From assembly GCF_050633145.1 (NCBI RefSeq), contig NZ_JBOEFY010000009.1, positions 47,898-111,897 on the forward strand: 64,000 nucleotides of DNA, read 5' to 3'. Made by a program: the position numbers and the translations under genes. Every line of letters begins with the position of its first letter. The stretch's first letter is position 1. Below, piece after piece: positions 27,000 through 35,298 of the stretch. Under the pieces are notes generated by a model. That model was not told the origin of the DNA. It worked only from the letters and a program-made list of their open reading frames with translations, and did not search any database. Source of the stretch: Kordia sp050633145. GTDB lineage: Bacteria > Bacteroidota > Bacteroidia > Flavobacteriales > Flavobacteriaceae.

Positions 27000-27277
27000 T
27001 TGATATTTATATTTTTTCCATCAGAAATAATTTCGACATTCATCTGATTCGGATTAATTGATAAACAAGTTTTTGGATTTTCTTCTAGCATTCTTTTAAT
27101 TTCATTATCTGAAAGTAGTTCGGTGTCAAAAACTTGATTTTCACAAATAGCACATTTTTTTGACAAAGTACCATTTTCTTTCAATTCATTCCAATTTAAG
27201 TTAAATGGACATTCTAACCTTTTAAGATACTCGTTTTTATTAGTAAAAAGTTCATTTGTCAATGGATTAAACTTCAT
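26996..27277 (-). CDS. Small Cys-motif protein (zinc-binding-like)
   Basis: This 93-residue protein has Cys residues in RLECPFNLNW (about 20-29), KKCAICENQVFDTELLSD (40-57) and KTCLSINPNQM (69-79). The C-x-x-C-x4-(V)-x-D pattern followed by an (S/L)-D-x-E-I helix and a third Cys resembles a small zinc-binding module that recurs in Bacteroidota proteins, where the phrase is typically C..C.K.V.D.T..S..E. No enzymatic role can be inferred. It leads a two-gene operon with the 164-aa protein. The conserved upstream element copy B lies 38 bp before the start. Confidence 0.6.
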   Translation of the reverse strand: MKFNPLTNELFTNKNEYLKRLECPFNLNWNELKENGTLSKKCAICENQVFDTELLSDNEIKRMLEENPKTCLSINPNQMNVEIISDGKNINIK

Positions 27278-27314
27278 ATTTCAACGCTTTATTATCTTTA
27301 ATGCATTACTACTT

Positions 27315-27397
27315 ATATATAATAGGAACGTTTTTATCAAAGCTTCCTATTATTTTTATAAATGTAAAATAAAGATTATATATACACAATGTGATTT
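27315..27397 (-). promoter_or_regulatory. Conserved upstream element (copy B) with leader hairpin
   Basis: Read towards the 27277 gene, it has TTG, 20 nt, then TACATTTA (7 of 8 matches to TAnnTTTG). A leader follows with a perfect 8-bp inverted repeat AATAGGAA...TTCCTATT. The whole element aligns with 20475-20559 upstream of the peroxiredoxin gene. Together the copies suggest a mobile or duplicated promoter/leader unit. Confidence 0.55.
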
Positions 27398-27424
27398 CCC
27401 GTAAAAAAATAATTAGTGAATTCG

Positions 27425-27515
27425 TGACGAAAGTGGATTCCTACTTTCGTAGGAATGACAGTATAGTTACTATGACAAACAGATTACTTCGTCATACTTC
27501 CTCGTAATGACGTTT
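27425..27515. repeat. Interspersed repeat with GTCATT/AATGAC-type arms
   Basis: The segment contains GTGACGAAAGTGGATTCC, the hairpin TTCCTACTTTCGTAGGAA (27440-27457), AATGACAG and, at the far end, TTCGTCATACTTCCTCGTAA with TGACG. The arms echo the common Bacteroidota intergenic repeat containing GTCATTACGAGG. No ORF is present. It lies between the 93-aa operon and the acetyltransferase gene. Confidence 0.6.
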
Positions 27516-27529
27516 CAAAATTGTATAAA

Positions 27530-28078
27530 TTACTGTATCCGCAAATACATATGTACTTTATCAATATATCTATCTCCTTGTTTGAAAAAATCTTTAACAA
27601 TTCCGCTGATTTCAAAACCCATTTTTGTGTATAAACTGTAGCCAATTGCGTTGGAAGCATAGACATCCAACCAAATGATTTCTAACTTTGAATCCTTTTT
27701 TGCCCAATCAATAGCAGATTGAATTAAGATTCTACCCAACCCTTGATTCCTCCATTTTTCATGAATTCCCATACCAAGCATTGCGGTATGACTCATTTTG
27801 GATCGTTTATTTCCTGTTAAGTCAATATTTCCAATAAGTTCGTTGTTATATTCCGCAACTAAAAAAATGCTGTTTTCACTTTTAGCGTATTCACGGATGA
27901 CTTGTTTTTCTTTTTCTAAATCATCAGGATATTCATCCAACGTCAATGGAAGCGTACTAGTGTTTTTTATATAACCGCGTTTTAGATCAAGAATGGCTTG
28001 TGCATCTTTTTGTTCAGGTACTCTAATGGTAATTTCTTGTCCTGATTTTATTCTATGATTTGTTGGTATAAAGTCCAA
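27530..28078 (-). CDS. GNAT-family N-acetyltransferase
   Basis: This 182-residue protein has the GNAT fold: ITIRVPEQKDAQAILDLKRG at the N-terminus, the acetyl-CoA-binding motif LGMGIHEKWRNQGLGRILIQ (about 104-123), and the C-terminal LDVYASNAIGYSLYTKMGFE block (about 140-159), as in RimJ/RimL-like and SpeG-like enzymes. The substrate is not evident. The track start is a TTG codon (28076-28078), and I found no better ATG nearby. It is not obviously linked to its neighbours. Confidence 0.85.
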   Translation of the reverse strand: MDFIPTNHRIKSGQEITIRVPEQKDAQAILDLKRGYIKNTSTLPLTLDEYPDDLEKEKQVIREYAKSENSIFLVAEYNNELIGNIDLTGNKRSKMSHTAMLGMGIHEKWRNQGLGRILIQSAIDWAKKDSKLEIIWLDVYASNAIGYSLYTKMGFEISGIVKDFFKQGDRYIDKVHMYLRIQ

Positions 28079-28139
28079 TCGAAGTTTATTTGTTTATCGT
28101 TGAGACTAAGATAGCAAAAAGACTGCAACTGTTTGTGTT

Positions 28140-28805
28140 TTAATTCGCTTCTGTTATAACAGGTTTACGAATCATAGAAATACCAATCCATAAGAACCAT
28201 ACAATTTGACTGATTCCGAAAATTTCTGTAAAAAGATCTAATGGATACACCGTTAGAATTCCTGCAACTCCAACTAAGATACCTAGAATGTTTAGTGGTT
28301 TTGAAAAGAATTTCCCTTTCAATGCGGTGATACTTAGCAACAATACCCAAACTCCTCCAACAATTTCGTTTCCGCCACCAAGTCCCTCAGTAACAATACT
28401 TACGCTAGACCAAATTGTGATGGCATTTTCTGGCGCTGTTTTCCCCATCTCAACTACCGTGCTTAAACCTATGTTTTCGATCATTCCGCTTGCAATGACC
28501 AATCCGACCCAAATGATTCCAAAAATAGAAGCCAGTTTTGAAAAGTTTGGTGCGTAACTTTTAAGTCGTTGGTGAATAGCTAGTACTAAAATTGCTAAGA
28601 CGATTCCGAATAATACATAGACCACCAAATTTAATATTGATAGTAAAAGATAGTTCTCCGTTAGAAAATTTAATTCCTCAGCAACACTCGCATTTTTATT
28701 AGGGTAGCTTAATACACTTCCATATACAATAAAAGCTGATATGTATATCAATGCTTCAATAATTGCAGATATGCCGCCTATTTTTTGTAGTTTTTTTGAA
28801 TCCAT
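28140..28805 (-). CDS. DUF4386-type multi-pass membrane protein
   Basis: This 221-residue protein has six probable transmembrane helices: IGGISAIIEALIYISAFIVY, LLLSILNLVVYVLFGIVLAI, LASIFGIIWVGLVIASGM, VTEGLGGGNEIVGGVWVLLL, ILGILVGVAGILTVY and FGISQIVWFLWIGISMI. The arrangement and the GGxNEIVGGVWVLLLS segment fit DUF4386 proteins, whose role is unknown. It is monocistronic on minus, with 157 bp of upstream sequence. Confidence 0.75.
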   Translation of the reverse strand: MDSKKLQKIGGISAIIEALIYISAFIVYGSVLSYPNKNASVAEELNFLTENYLLLSILNLVVYVLFGIVLAILVLAIHQRLKSYAPNFSKLASIFGIIWVGLVIASGMIENIGLSTVVEMGKTAPENAITIWSSVSIVTEGLGGGNEIVGGVWVLLLSITALKGKFFSKPLNILGILVGVAGILTVYPLDLFTEIFGISQIVWFLWIGISMIRKPVITEAN

Positions 28806-28962
28806 GGTTTTTCCCTTTTTATGGAAGACGATTCAATATTGATTTCGTTACGTTGTTGTGAATGATAATGAAGTAATCCATAACTCGTTCTTATAGGAAA
28901 CGAATCACTTCATCAATCATACCTTTAATAATCAAGTAAGATTATTAAATCTAAAAAACTTT

Positions 28963-29673
28963 TTAATTTTTCCGCACAAGTTGCCCTTTTACAGGTTCTC
29001 CTTTTTCTATACTAACATCGTCTTCAAAGTAGTTTGTAAATTGAGCAGGAAGCCCTATTCCATCCAAATAATTTGGTGTGTTTTGTAGATGATAATGCAA
29101 GTGTGGACCTGTGGAGTTTCCACTATTTCCAGCTTGTCCTACTTCTTGTCCTTTGACAACCATATCTCCAACAGAAACAATGATACTGCCTTTTTTAAAA
29201 TGCGCCATAAAAGAGTATTCTCCATTTAAATGGTCTATCATAATATAATTACCTCCAAGATTGCTATTATCAATATTGGCATTTATAACACCTGGTCTAC
29301 TATTGTCTTCAATATTGTTTTCTAGTGCAATTATTTTTCCAGCTCCAGGCGCATTTAAACGTGCTCCAAAAGTGTACACATCTTCGTTTTCACCTCCATC
29401 ACCAGAATAAAAACTTCCATTGACAACCTTACTTATGTCATACGCATATCGTTGACCACTACCATGTGTAATAAAATGATGTCCGCCTTCTAAATGTGTT
29501 CTACCTCCTACAGATACATACCATTCTTCTTCAAAAGGCAATTCTAAATCTGTTTTGGTTTGATAGTTTAAATAAATGTCTTCCTCTTCTTTTCCTTTAT
29601 CACCAATTAAGGCGTCTGTACAAGAGCTTAGTATGATGATAAAAATGATAGAAATTGTGTATATATGCTTCAT
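28963..29673 (-). CDS. M23-family (LytM-type) peptidase lipoprotein
   Basis: This 236-residue protein is a lipoprotein with lipobox Cys18 (IILSSC). The M23 metallopeptidase core has a first zinc-ligand region GGHHFITH...QRYAYD (His 65/66 and D79) and the terminal GPHLHYHL motif near residue 200, preceded by VSVGDMVVKGQEVGQAGNSG. It would cleave peptide cross-bridges or act as a regulator of an amidase at the outer membrane. It lies 6 bp after the outer-membrane barrel gene and is co-transcribed with it. Confidence 0.85.
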   Translation of the reverse strand: MKHIYTISIIFIIILSSCTDALIGDKGKEEEDIYLNYQTKTDLELPFEEEWYVSVGGRTHLEGGHHFITHGSGQRYAYDISKVVNGSFYSGDGGENEDVYTFGARLNAPGAGKIIALENNIEDNSRPGVINANIDNSNLGGNYIMIDHLNGEYSFMAHFKKGSIIVSVGDMVVKGQEVGQAGNSGNSTGPHLHYHLQNTPNYLDGIGLPAQFTNYFEDDVSIEKGEPVKGQLVRKN

Positions 29674-29679
29674 AATGTT

Positions 29680-30402
29680 TTAGAATTTGTATTGAACACC
29701 TAGATTGAATTGATATTGAATTTCGCGAAAAGCGCTTGGAATTTGTATGCGATCATACTTAAATTCATAACTGGCTTTTATGTCGAAATGATCGGAAAGT
29801 GAGTATTTGTATCCTGTTTCCCAGAATACACTTTGATTTCGATTCAGCGAGAATATATCCGAGCTAGAATCTGTAATTCTGAATAATATCATCGGAATTG
29901 ACAGTTTCGAATACAACGCATGCTTTTCATTTAGTTGATAGGAGAACTGACTCGCTATACCAAATGATTGATTGAATATGGAGTATTGATTAATTCCTTC
30001 AGCATATAAAGAGAGACTACTATAGGATTGTAAGCCCAAATGAATGGAGAGTTTGTTTTTATTGTAGATCTGTTTTAAATACGAAAATCTTAGACCAATT
30101 TTGGTATAATCTGAATTCAACACTGGAATTCTATCTGATTCTAATGTTGATGTTAAATAGTCTAATTGTATGTTAAATAAATTATGATTTTTACTGGTTC
30201 GTTCGTAGCCTAAATTATACAGTAAACCATTATAATTGTATCGAGAAACAGGTGCGAATTCTAAGTTTTTTAAGGTTCCTAAAGTGTAGCCTGTTGAAAA
30301 TTCGAGTTTATCATTCGTCTCAGTACTGGGTTGCGTTTGTGCTAGTCCAACAGTGTAGAAAAATACTGAAATTAAAATGGTTAGAAGTAGTTTTTTATTC
30401 AT
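29680..30402 (-). CDS. Outer-membrane beta-barrel-like protein
   Basis: This 240-residue protein has a signal peptide (1-21, ending GLAQ) followed by alternating hydrophobic/polar strands with many Tyr/Ser and turns. It ends with LGVQYKF, a terminal Phe typical of BAM-assembled barrels. About 10-12 strands can be guessed. No named family is recognised. It is the first gene of a likely operon with the M23 lipoprotein (6-bp gap), which suggests an envelope function shared by the two. Confidence 0.65.
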   Translation of the reverse strand: MNKKLLLTILISVFFYTVGLAQTQPSTETNDKLEFSTGYTLGTLKNLEFAPVSRYNYNGLLYNLGYERTSKNHNLFNIQLDYLTSTLESDRIPVLNSDYTKIGLRFSYLKQIYNKNKLSIHLGLQSYSSLSLYAEGINQYSIFNQSFGIASQFSYQLNEKHALYSKLSIPMILFRITDSSSDIFSLNRNQSVFWETGYKYSLSDHFDIKASYEFKYDRIQIPSAFREIQYQFNLGVQYKF

Positions 30403-30550
30403 AGATAGTTTGTTTTAGGTGACTAAACTATCTTTATTTTATTCCAACAGCTGTTAAGGTATCAATAATTAAATCTTAAGTAAAGCATAAAAAATATCTA
30501 CTAACTATTAAAGTGAGCTTATACAACCATTACAATTGTTGCAAGCAGTT

Positions 30551-31123
30551 TTAGTTTTTGATGTAAATATACCAATCCATTACAGGACCACTCCCAAGCG
30601 CAACACTTGGTGTGTAAAGGAATAGATGAATTTTGCCTTGTGGGTTTGAATCTCTATAGCGCTTAACAACCTCTAAGGAGCTTATAGCGTTCCAAATTCC
30701 AGCATAATCAATCGGATCAGGATAATAAGCAAACTGATCATATAGTACAGGTTCAAAAACATCAGCGTTGGGTAATTCTAAGTTTTGATCAATCGTAGCG
30801 AAATCATTTGGCTGATTCAAGCTTTCTGGATATGATCTTGCTCCAGTCCCTGACCAAATAATTGTTCCTTGAAAAATTTTCTGATCCAATTCACTATAAA
30901 ACAATTGAATACCTCCAATATCCGCGGGTGAAACATAATTGGATGTTATCGTAAAATTTTCTGCCGCTTGGAATTCTAATTCCTTACCTCCTTCAAATTC
31001 ATTTGTTAGATAATCAACTTTTAATAAAACTACTTTATTTGCTTCATTTTGAGTAGTAAATTCATCATCAGTATTACAAGAAGTTATAAGTGTGATTAAT
31101 AGAATAAATATTATCTTTTTCAT
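30551..31123 (-). CDS. Hypothetical lipoprotein
   Basis: This 190-residue protein has a lipoprotein signal (MKKIIFILLITLITSC, Cys16) followed by an acidic linker and a beta-rich domain with repeated aromatic residues (IQLFYSELDQ, FAYYPDPIDYAGIWN, KIHLFLYTP). I do not recognise the domain. It is transcribed on minus before the barrel gene but 148 bp away, so it is probably a separate unit. Confidence 0.65.
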   Translation of the reverse strand: MKKIIFILLITLITSCNTDDEFTTQNEANKVVLLKVDYLTNEFEGGKELEFQAAENFTITSNYVSPADIGGIQLFYSELDQKIFQGTIIWSGTGARSYPESLNQPNDFATIDQNLELPNADVFEPVLYDQFAYYPDPIDYAGIWNAISSLEVVKRYRDSNPQGKIHLFLYTPSVALGSGPVMDWYIYIKN

Positions 31124-31318
31124 ATCGTAATGGTTATTTAATAATTTGGATGTAACATTTTAAAAAAGGTGCGTTAAACCATTTGCAATCTATTTATGTC
31201 GGAATTCCGTATTTGAATAATTAAAAGTAATATCTTATAAAAGTCTAAACAATGCCCAATTCAAATTCGTACCTAAAGAATTCATATACGCTTTCTTAAT
31301 TGTATAAATGACATGAAA

Positions 31319-31348
31319 AAAGCCTCCCAAATTTAATTGGGAGGCTTT
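31319..31348 (-). terminator. Terminator of carB
   Basis: AAAGCCTCCCAA (31319-31330), loop ATTTAA, and perfect complement TTGGGAGGCTTT (31337-31348). On minus it is followed by a T-run (AAAAAA on plus before 31321). It sits 28 bp past the carB stop. Confidence 0.9.
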
Positions 31349-31376
31349 AGTTTTTATAGCTAAAATGTGAAAAAGC

Positions 31377-34232
31377 TTATTTACTTAAATACATTTTTCT
31401 TCGTGAATATAAGTTGTAGAAGTCATCATCTTTTAAACTATCTATGAATAAGATGCTTTCTCCTGTACTTTTCATTTCTGGTCCTAAACGCTTGTTTACA
31501 TTCGGGAATTTGTTGAACGAGAATACTGGTTGCTTGATGGCAAATCCTTCTAATTGCGGATTGAAATCAAAGTCAGTCACTTTCTTGTCTCCTAGCATTA
31601 CTTTCGTTGCATAGTTTACATACGGCTCTTTGTATGCTTTCGCGATGAAAGGAACCGTTCTAGAAGCTCTTGGATTGGCCTCAATGATATATACCATATC
31701 GTCTTTAATAGCAAACTGAATGTTGATTAAACCAACTGTATTTAATGCTAAGGCGATCTTTTTTGTGTGATCTTTTATTTGTTGCATGACAAACTCACCT
31801 AAGTTAAACGGTGGTAAGGTTGCGTTTGAATCTCCTGAGTGAATTCCACAAGGTTCAATATGCTCCATAATTCCGATGATGTATACATTTTCACCATCGC
31901 AAATAGCATCTGCTTCCGCTTCTATTGCTCCATCTAAATAGTGATCTAGTAACAAGTGATTTCCTGGCATTCTTCTTAATAAGTCTACTACCGTTTCTTC
32001 CAATTCTTGTTTGTTAATCACAATCTTCATTCCTTGTCCTCCAAGTACATACGAAGGTCTTACTAAGATTGGAAAGTCTAAAACATCAGCAATTGCTAAG
32101 GCTTCATCTGCAGTTGTAGCAATATCAAATTGTGGATAAGGAATATTATTTTCTTTTAGCAAGTTAGAGAATAAACCTCTGTCTTCTGCTAAATCTAAAG
32201 CTTCAAAGCTAGTTCCTAATATCTTAATACCGTATTTAGATAGCTTTTCTGCTAGTTTCAACGCTGTCTGTCCACCAAGTTGTACTATGACACCTTCTGG
32301 TTTTTCATGTCGAATGATATCGTATATGTGTTCCCAGAAAACTGGTTCAAAGTATAATTTATCAGCCGTATCAAAGTCTGTAGAAACCGTTTCAGGGTTA
32401 CAATTAATCATAATTGTCTCGTATCCACATTCAGCCGCAGCTAAAACACCGTGCACACAACAGTAATCAAACTCAATTCCTTGTCCAATTCGGTTTGGTC
32501 CAGAACCTAATACTACAATTTTCTTTTTGTCCGACACAACACTTTCATTGTGTACATAACGATTCCCATCTGCTGTTTCAATTTCAGCTTCAAAGGTAGA
32601 ATAGTAATATGGCGTTTTCGCTGTGAATTCTGCCGCACAGGTATCAACTAACTTATACACACGCTTAATTCCTAGCTCTTCACGTTTCTTGTAAACTTCA
32701 CTTTCCCAACAACTTAACATGTGTGCTATTTGTCGGTCTGCAAATCCTTTTTGTTTTGCTTCTAAGAGTAAATCTCTCGAAATAGTATCAATTGTATTGT
32801 GTGATGAGATTTCTTTTTCTAGTTGATATAGTTCTTCGTATTGTCTTAAAAACCACATGTCAATCTTTGTGATTTCATGAATTCTACTCAATGGAATTCC
32901 CATCTGAATGGCATCATAAATTACAAAGACACGATCCCAAGAAGCATGTTTTAATTTGCTAAGGATTTGATCATAGTTTTTGTACCCTTTTCCATCAGCG
33001 CCAAGTCCATTACGCTTTATTTCAAGCGATTGTGTAGCCTTATGCAATGCTTCTTGGAACGAACGTCCAATTCCCATTACTTCACCTACAGACTTCATTT
33101 GAAGTCCTAATTCGCGGTCAGAACCTTCAAACTTGTCAAAGTTCCAACGTGGTATTTTTACAATTACATAATCTAATGTTGGCTCAAATAATGCCGAAGT
33201 TGATTTTGTAATTTGATTGTCTAATTCGTCTAATGAATATCCGATAGCCAATTTTGTAGCAACTTTTGCAATTGGATATCCTGTTGCTTTACTCGCTAAG
33301 GCTGAAGAACGAGATACACGCGGATTGATTTCAATAGCAATGATTTCTTCTTCTGCATCAGGACTTACAGCGAACTGAACATTACATCCACCTTCAAAGT
33401 CACCAATACTACGCATCATTTTAATTGACATATCACGCATTTTTTGATACGTTCTGTCTGATAAAGTCATTGCTGGCGCAACCGTGATAGAATCTCCTGT
33501 ATGAATTCCCATTGGATCCATATTTTCGATAGAACAGATAATAACTACATTATCATTTTTATCGCGTAGTAATTCTAATTCGTATTCTTTCCAACCCATC
33601 ATGGCTTTATCGATCATTACTTCGTGAATTGGAGAAATTTCAAGTCCACGACGTAACAATTCGTCAAAATCTGCTGGATCATATACAATAGAAGCTCCTG
33701 CTCCACCTAAAGTATAGGAAGCTCTAATTACTAATGGAAAACCAAATTCTTGTGCAATTTCTTTTCCTTTTAAGAATGATGTTGCTGTTGCTTGTGGTGC
33801 CATTCCAACACCAATTTTAAGCATTAGCTCTCTAAACTTTTCACGATCTTCTGTAATGTTGATCGCATCAATATCAACTCCGATTAATTTTACATCAAAG
33901 TCTTTCCATATCCCTTTTTCATCAGCTTCAATACATAAATTTAAAGCTGTTTGTCCTCCCATAGTTGGTAAAACAGCATCAATTTGTGGATGCTCTTTTA
34001 AAATTTCAATGATGGATTTAGTATTTAAAGGTTTTAAATACACATGATCTGCCATTGAAGGATCAGTCATTATAGTTGCGGGATTTGAATTGATTAAGAT
34101 AGTTTCAATTCCATCTTCTCTTAGTGAGCGTAATGCTTGTGTTCCTGAGTAATCAAACTCACAAGCTTGACCAATTACGATTGGTCCAGATCCAATAATT
34201 AAAATTGAATTTAAGTCTTCTCTTTTTGGCAT
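31377..34232 (-). CDS. carB: Carbamoyl-phosphate synthase large subunit, lacking MGS domain
   Basis: The best start is ATG at 34232 (MPKREDLNSILIIGSG), not the more upstream possible start at 34283, which would add 17 non-homologous residues. The product is 951 residues. It has two duplicated ATP-grasp halves: the first with IGSGPIVIGQACEFDYSGTQ and NPRVSRSSALASKATGYPIA, the second with LGSGPNRIGQGIEFDYCCVH and NPRASRTVPFIAKAYKEPYV. The protein ends soon after MKSTGESILFIDSLKDDDFY. It therefore lacks the ~120-residue MGS-like allosteric C-terminal domain of enterobacterial CarB. It makes carbamoyl phosphate for pyrimidine and arginine synthesis with CarA (not in this window). It ends at a strong terminator. 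Confidence 0.96.
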   Translation of the reverse strand: MPKREDLNSILIIGSGPIVIGQACEFDYSGTQALRSLREDGIETILINSNPATIMTDPSMADHVYLKPLNTKSIIEILKEHPQIDAVLPTMGGQTALNLCIEADEKGIWKDFDVKLIGVDIDAINITEDREKFRELMLKIGVGMAPQATATSFLKGKEIAQEFGFPLVIRASYTLGGAGASIVYDPADFDELLRRGLEISPIHEVMIDKAMMGWKEYELELLRDKNDNVVIICSIENMDPMGIHTGDSITVAPAMTLSDRTYQKMRDMSIKMMRSIGDFEGGCNVQFAVSPDAEEEIIAIEINPRVSRSSALASKATGYPIAKVATKLAIGYSLDELDNQITKSTSALFEPTLDYVIVKIPRWNFDKFEGSDRELGLQMKSVGEVMGIGRSFQEALHKATQSLEIKRNGLGADGKGYKNYDQILSKLKHASWDRVFVIYDAIQMGIPLSRIHEITKIDMWFLRQYEELYQLEKEISSHNTIDTISRDLLLEAKQKGFADRQIAHMLSCWESEVYKKREELGIKRVYKLVDTCAAEFTAKTPYYYSTFEAEIETADGNRYVHNESVVSDKKKIVVLGSGPNRIGQGIEFDYCCVHGVLAAAECGYETIMINCNPETVSTDFDTADKLYFEPVFWEHIYDIIRHEKPEGVIVQLGGQTALKLAEKLSKYGIKILGTSFEALDLAEDRGLFSNLLKENNIPYPQFDIATTADEALAIADVLDFPILVRPSYVLGGQGMKIVINKQELEETVVDLLRRMPGNHLLLDHYLDGAIEAEADAICDGENVYIIGIMEHIEPCGIHSGDSNATLPPFNLGEFVMQQIKDHTKKIALALNTVGLINIQFAIKDDMVYIIEANPRASRTVPFIAKAYKEPYVNYATKVMLGDKKVTDFDFNPQLEGFAIKQPVFSFNKFPNVNKRLGPEMKSTGESILFIDSLKDDDFYNLYSRRKMYLSK

Positions 34233-34281
34233 TGATTTAGTGTGTGTTGTGTTGCGTAAAAATAAAAAAACGTTTGGGTAC

Positions 34282-34314
34282 AAAAAAAGGTGTTGCTTAT
34301 AAAAAACAACACCT
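34282..34314 (-). terminator. Terminator of rpmH
   Basis: The 8-bp perfect stem AGGTGTTG (34288-34295) / CAACACCT (34307-34314) has a T-run on the minus strand (A-run 34282-34288 on plus). It lies 22 bp beyond the rpmH stop and before the carB start. Confidence 0.85.
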
Positions 34315-34335
34315 CATATATATTTTAATATATCA

Positions 34336-34494
34336 TTACTTCTTATGTCTCAATTCAGATGACACAGAAATTTTCTTTCTTCCTTTTGCTCTTCTACGAG
34401 CTAGCACTTTTCTTCCGTTTACAGAAGCCATTCTTTCTCTGAAACCGTGCTTATTTCTTCTTTTTCTTTTTGATGGTTGAAATGTTCTTTTCAT
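34336..34494 (-). CDS. rpmH: 50S ribosomal protein L34
   Basis: This 52-residue protein was translated directly from the minus strand: it begins MKRTFQPSKRKRRNKHGF, continues RERMASVNGRKVLARRRAKG and ends KKISVSSELRHKK. It is the complete, unmistakable L34 sequence, highly basic and with the conserved KRTFQPS and GRKVLARRR blocks. It binds 23S rRNA in the large subunit. The gene has its own promoter (34566-34595) and terminator (34282-34314), so it is transcribed separately from carB downstream. Confidence 0.97.
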   Translation of the reverse strand: MKRTFQPSKRKRRNKHGFRERMASVNGRKVLARRRAKGRKKISVSSELRHKK

Positions 34495-34565
34495 TATATA
34501 ATTTCTTTAATTCTCTTGAAAATAATTCTAAATGCACACGGTATTCTTTTCCTAAAAGTGCGGCG

Positions 34566-34595
34566 CAAATATACAAAGAGTTTTTACTTTGACAA
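34566..34595 (-). promoter_or_regulatory. Bacteroidota-type promoter of rpmH
   Basis: On minus the -33 element TTG (34593-34595 complement) is followed by 19 nt and then the exact -7 element TATATTTG (34566-34573 complement). This fits the TTG-N(17-23)-TAnnTTTG consensus of the Bacteroidota primary sigma factor. The distance to the rpmH start at 34494 leaves a leader of about 65 nt. Confidence 0.8.
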
Positions 34596-34663
34596 ATAGA
34601 TTTTAAAAAATATTTCCAATTGTTTTTTATACATTTGCAACCTCTATAAATATATACTGATTT

Positions 34664-35230
34664 ATGTTCAACAAAAATATCAAACTTATTATAGCAGGAG
34701 GCGTATTTGCTTTCGCAATTTATCAATTTTATGAAGGATATATAGGTAATGGAATCTTTTTAATTCTGTTAGCGGCTATTTTTATCTTATTTTATTTTAA
34801 AAATGAATTTATTTTAATGTCATTTTTAAAGTTACGTAAGCAAGATTTTGATGGCGCAAAACGCATATTAGGAAGAATTAAGAATCCACAAACTGCATTG
34901 ACTCGAAAGCAACAAGGATATTATCATTACTTGCACGGAATTATGGCTTCGCAAAGTAATTTGACGCAAGCTGAGAAACATCTGCGCAAAGCAGAGAAAC
35001 TTGGTTTAAGTATGGCACACGATATGGCAATGGTTAAAATGACCTTATCTGGTATTGCTGCACAGAAGAACCGTAAGAACGAAGCTAAGAACTTAATGAA
35101 AGAAGCTAAAGCGCTCGATAAACGTGGTATGCTAACCGAACAGATTAAAATGATGGAACAGCAAATGAAACGTGCTGCAAGTGCTCCAAAACAGCATTAT
35201 GGCAATCGTCAGCAAATGAGAAGAAAATAA
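34664..35230 (+). CDS. Small membrane protein with TPR-like C-terminal domain
   Basis: This 188-residue protein has two N-terminal membrane helices (LIIAGGVFAFAIYQFYEG and GIFLILLAAIFILFYFKNEF) followed by a cytoplasmic helical domain (about 50-150) with TPR-like pairs (YYHYLHGIMASQSNLTQAEK, RKAEKLGLSMAHDMAM, SGIAAQKNRKNEAKNLMKEA). The tail is basic and glutamine-rich. I do not recognise a named function. It has a candidate -7 box TACATTTG at 34630-34637 and ends in a hairpin terminator. Confidence 0.65.
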   Translation: MFNKNIKLIIAGGVFAFAIYQFYEGYIGNGIFLILLAAIFILFYFKNEFILMSFLKLRKQDFDGAKRILGRIKNPQTALTRKQQGYYHYLHGIMASQSNLTQAEKHLRKAEKLGLSMAHDMAMVKMTLSGIAAQKNRKNEAKNLMKEAKALDKRGMLTEQIKMMEQQMKRAASAPKQHYGNRQQMRRK

Positions 35231-35238
35231 GAAATGAG

Positions 35239-35264
35239 AAAAGCGACTTTAAAGAGTCGCTTTT
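35239..35264. terminator. Bidirectional terminator between the TPR-like gene and the MoxR operon
   Basis: AAAAGCGACTTT and AAGAGTCGCTTTT pair across a short loop (35239-35264), with A-tract and T-tract flanks. It is located between convergent genes (34664-35230 on plus and 35299-36297 on minus). Confidence 0.85.
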
Positions 35265-35298
35265 TTTATGCTTGTAGTTTTTCTGTTGAAATTTAAAA

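Noticed and set aside
34232..34283. Longer carB start giving 17 extra residues
   Set aside because: The extra peptide has no similarity to CarB, and the conserved MPKREDLNSILIIGSG-type start begins at 34232.
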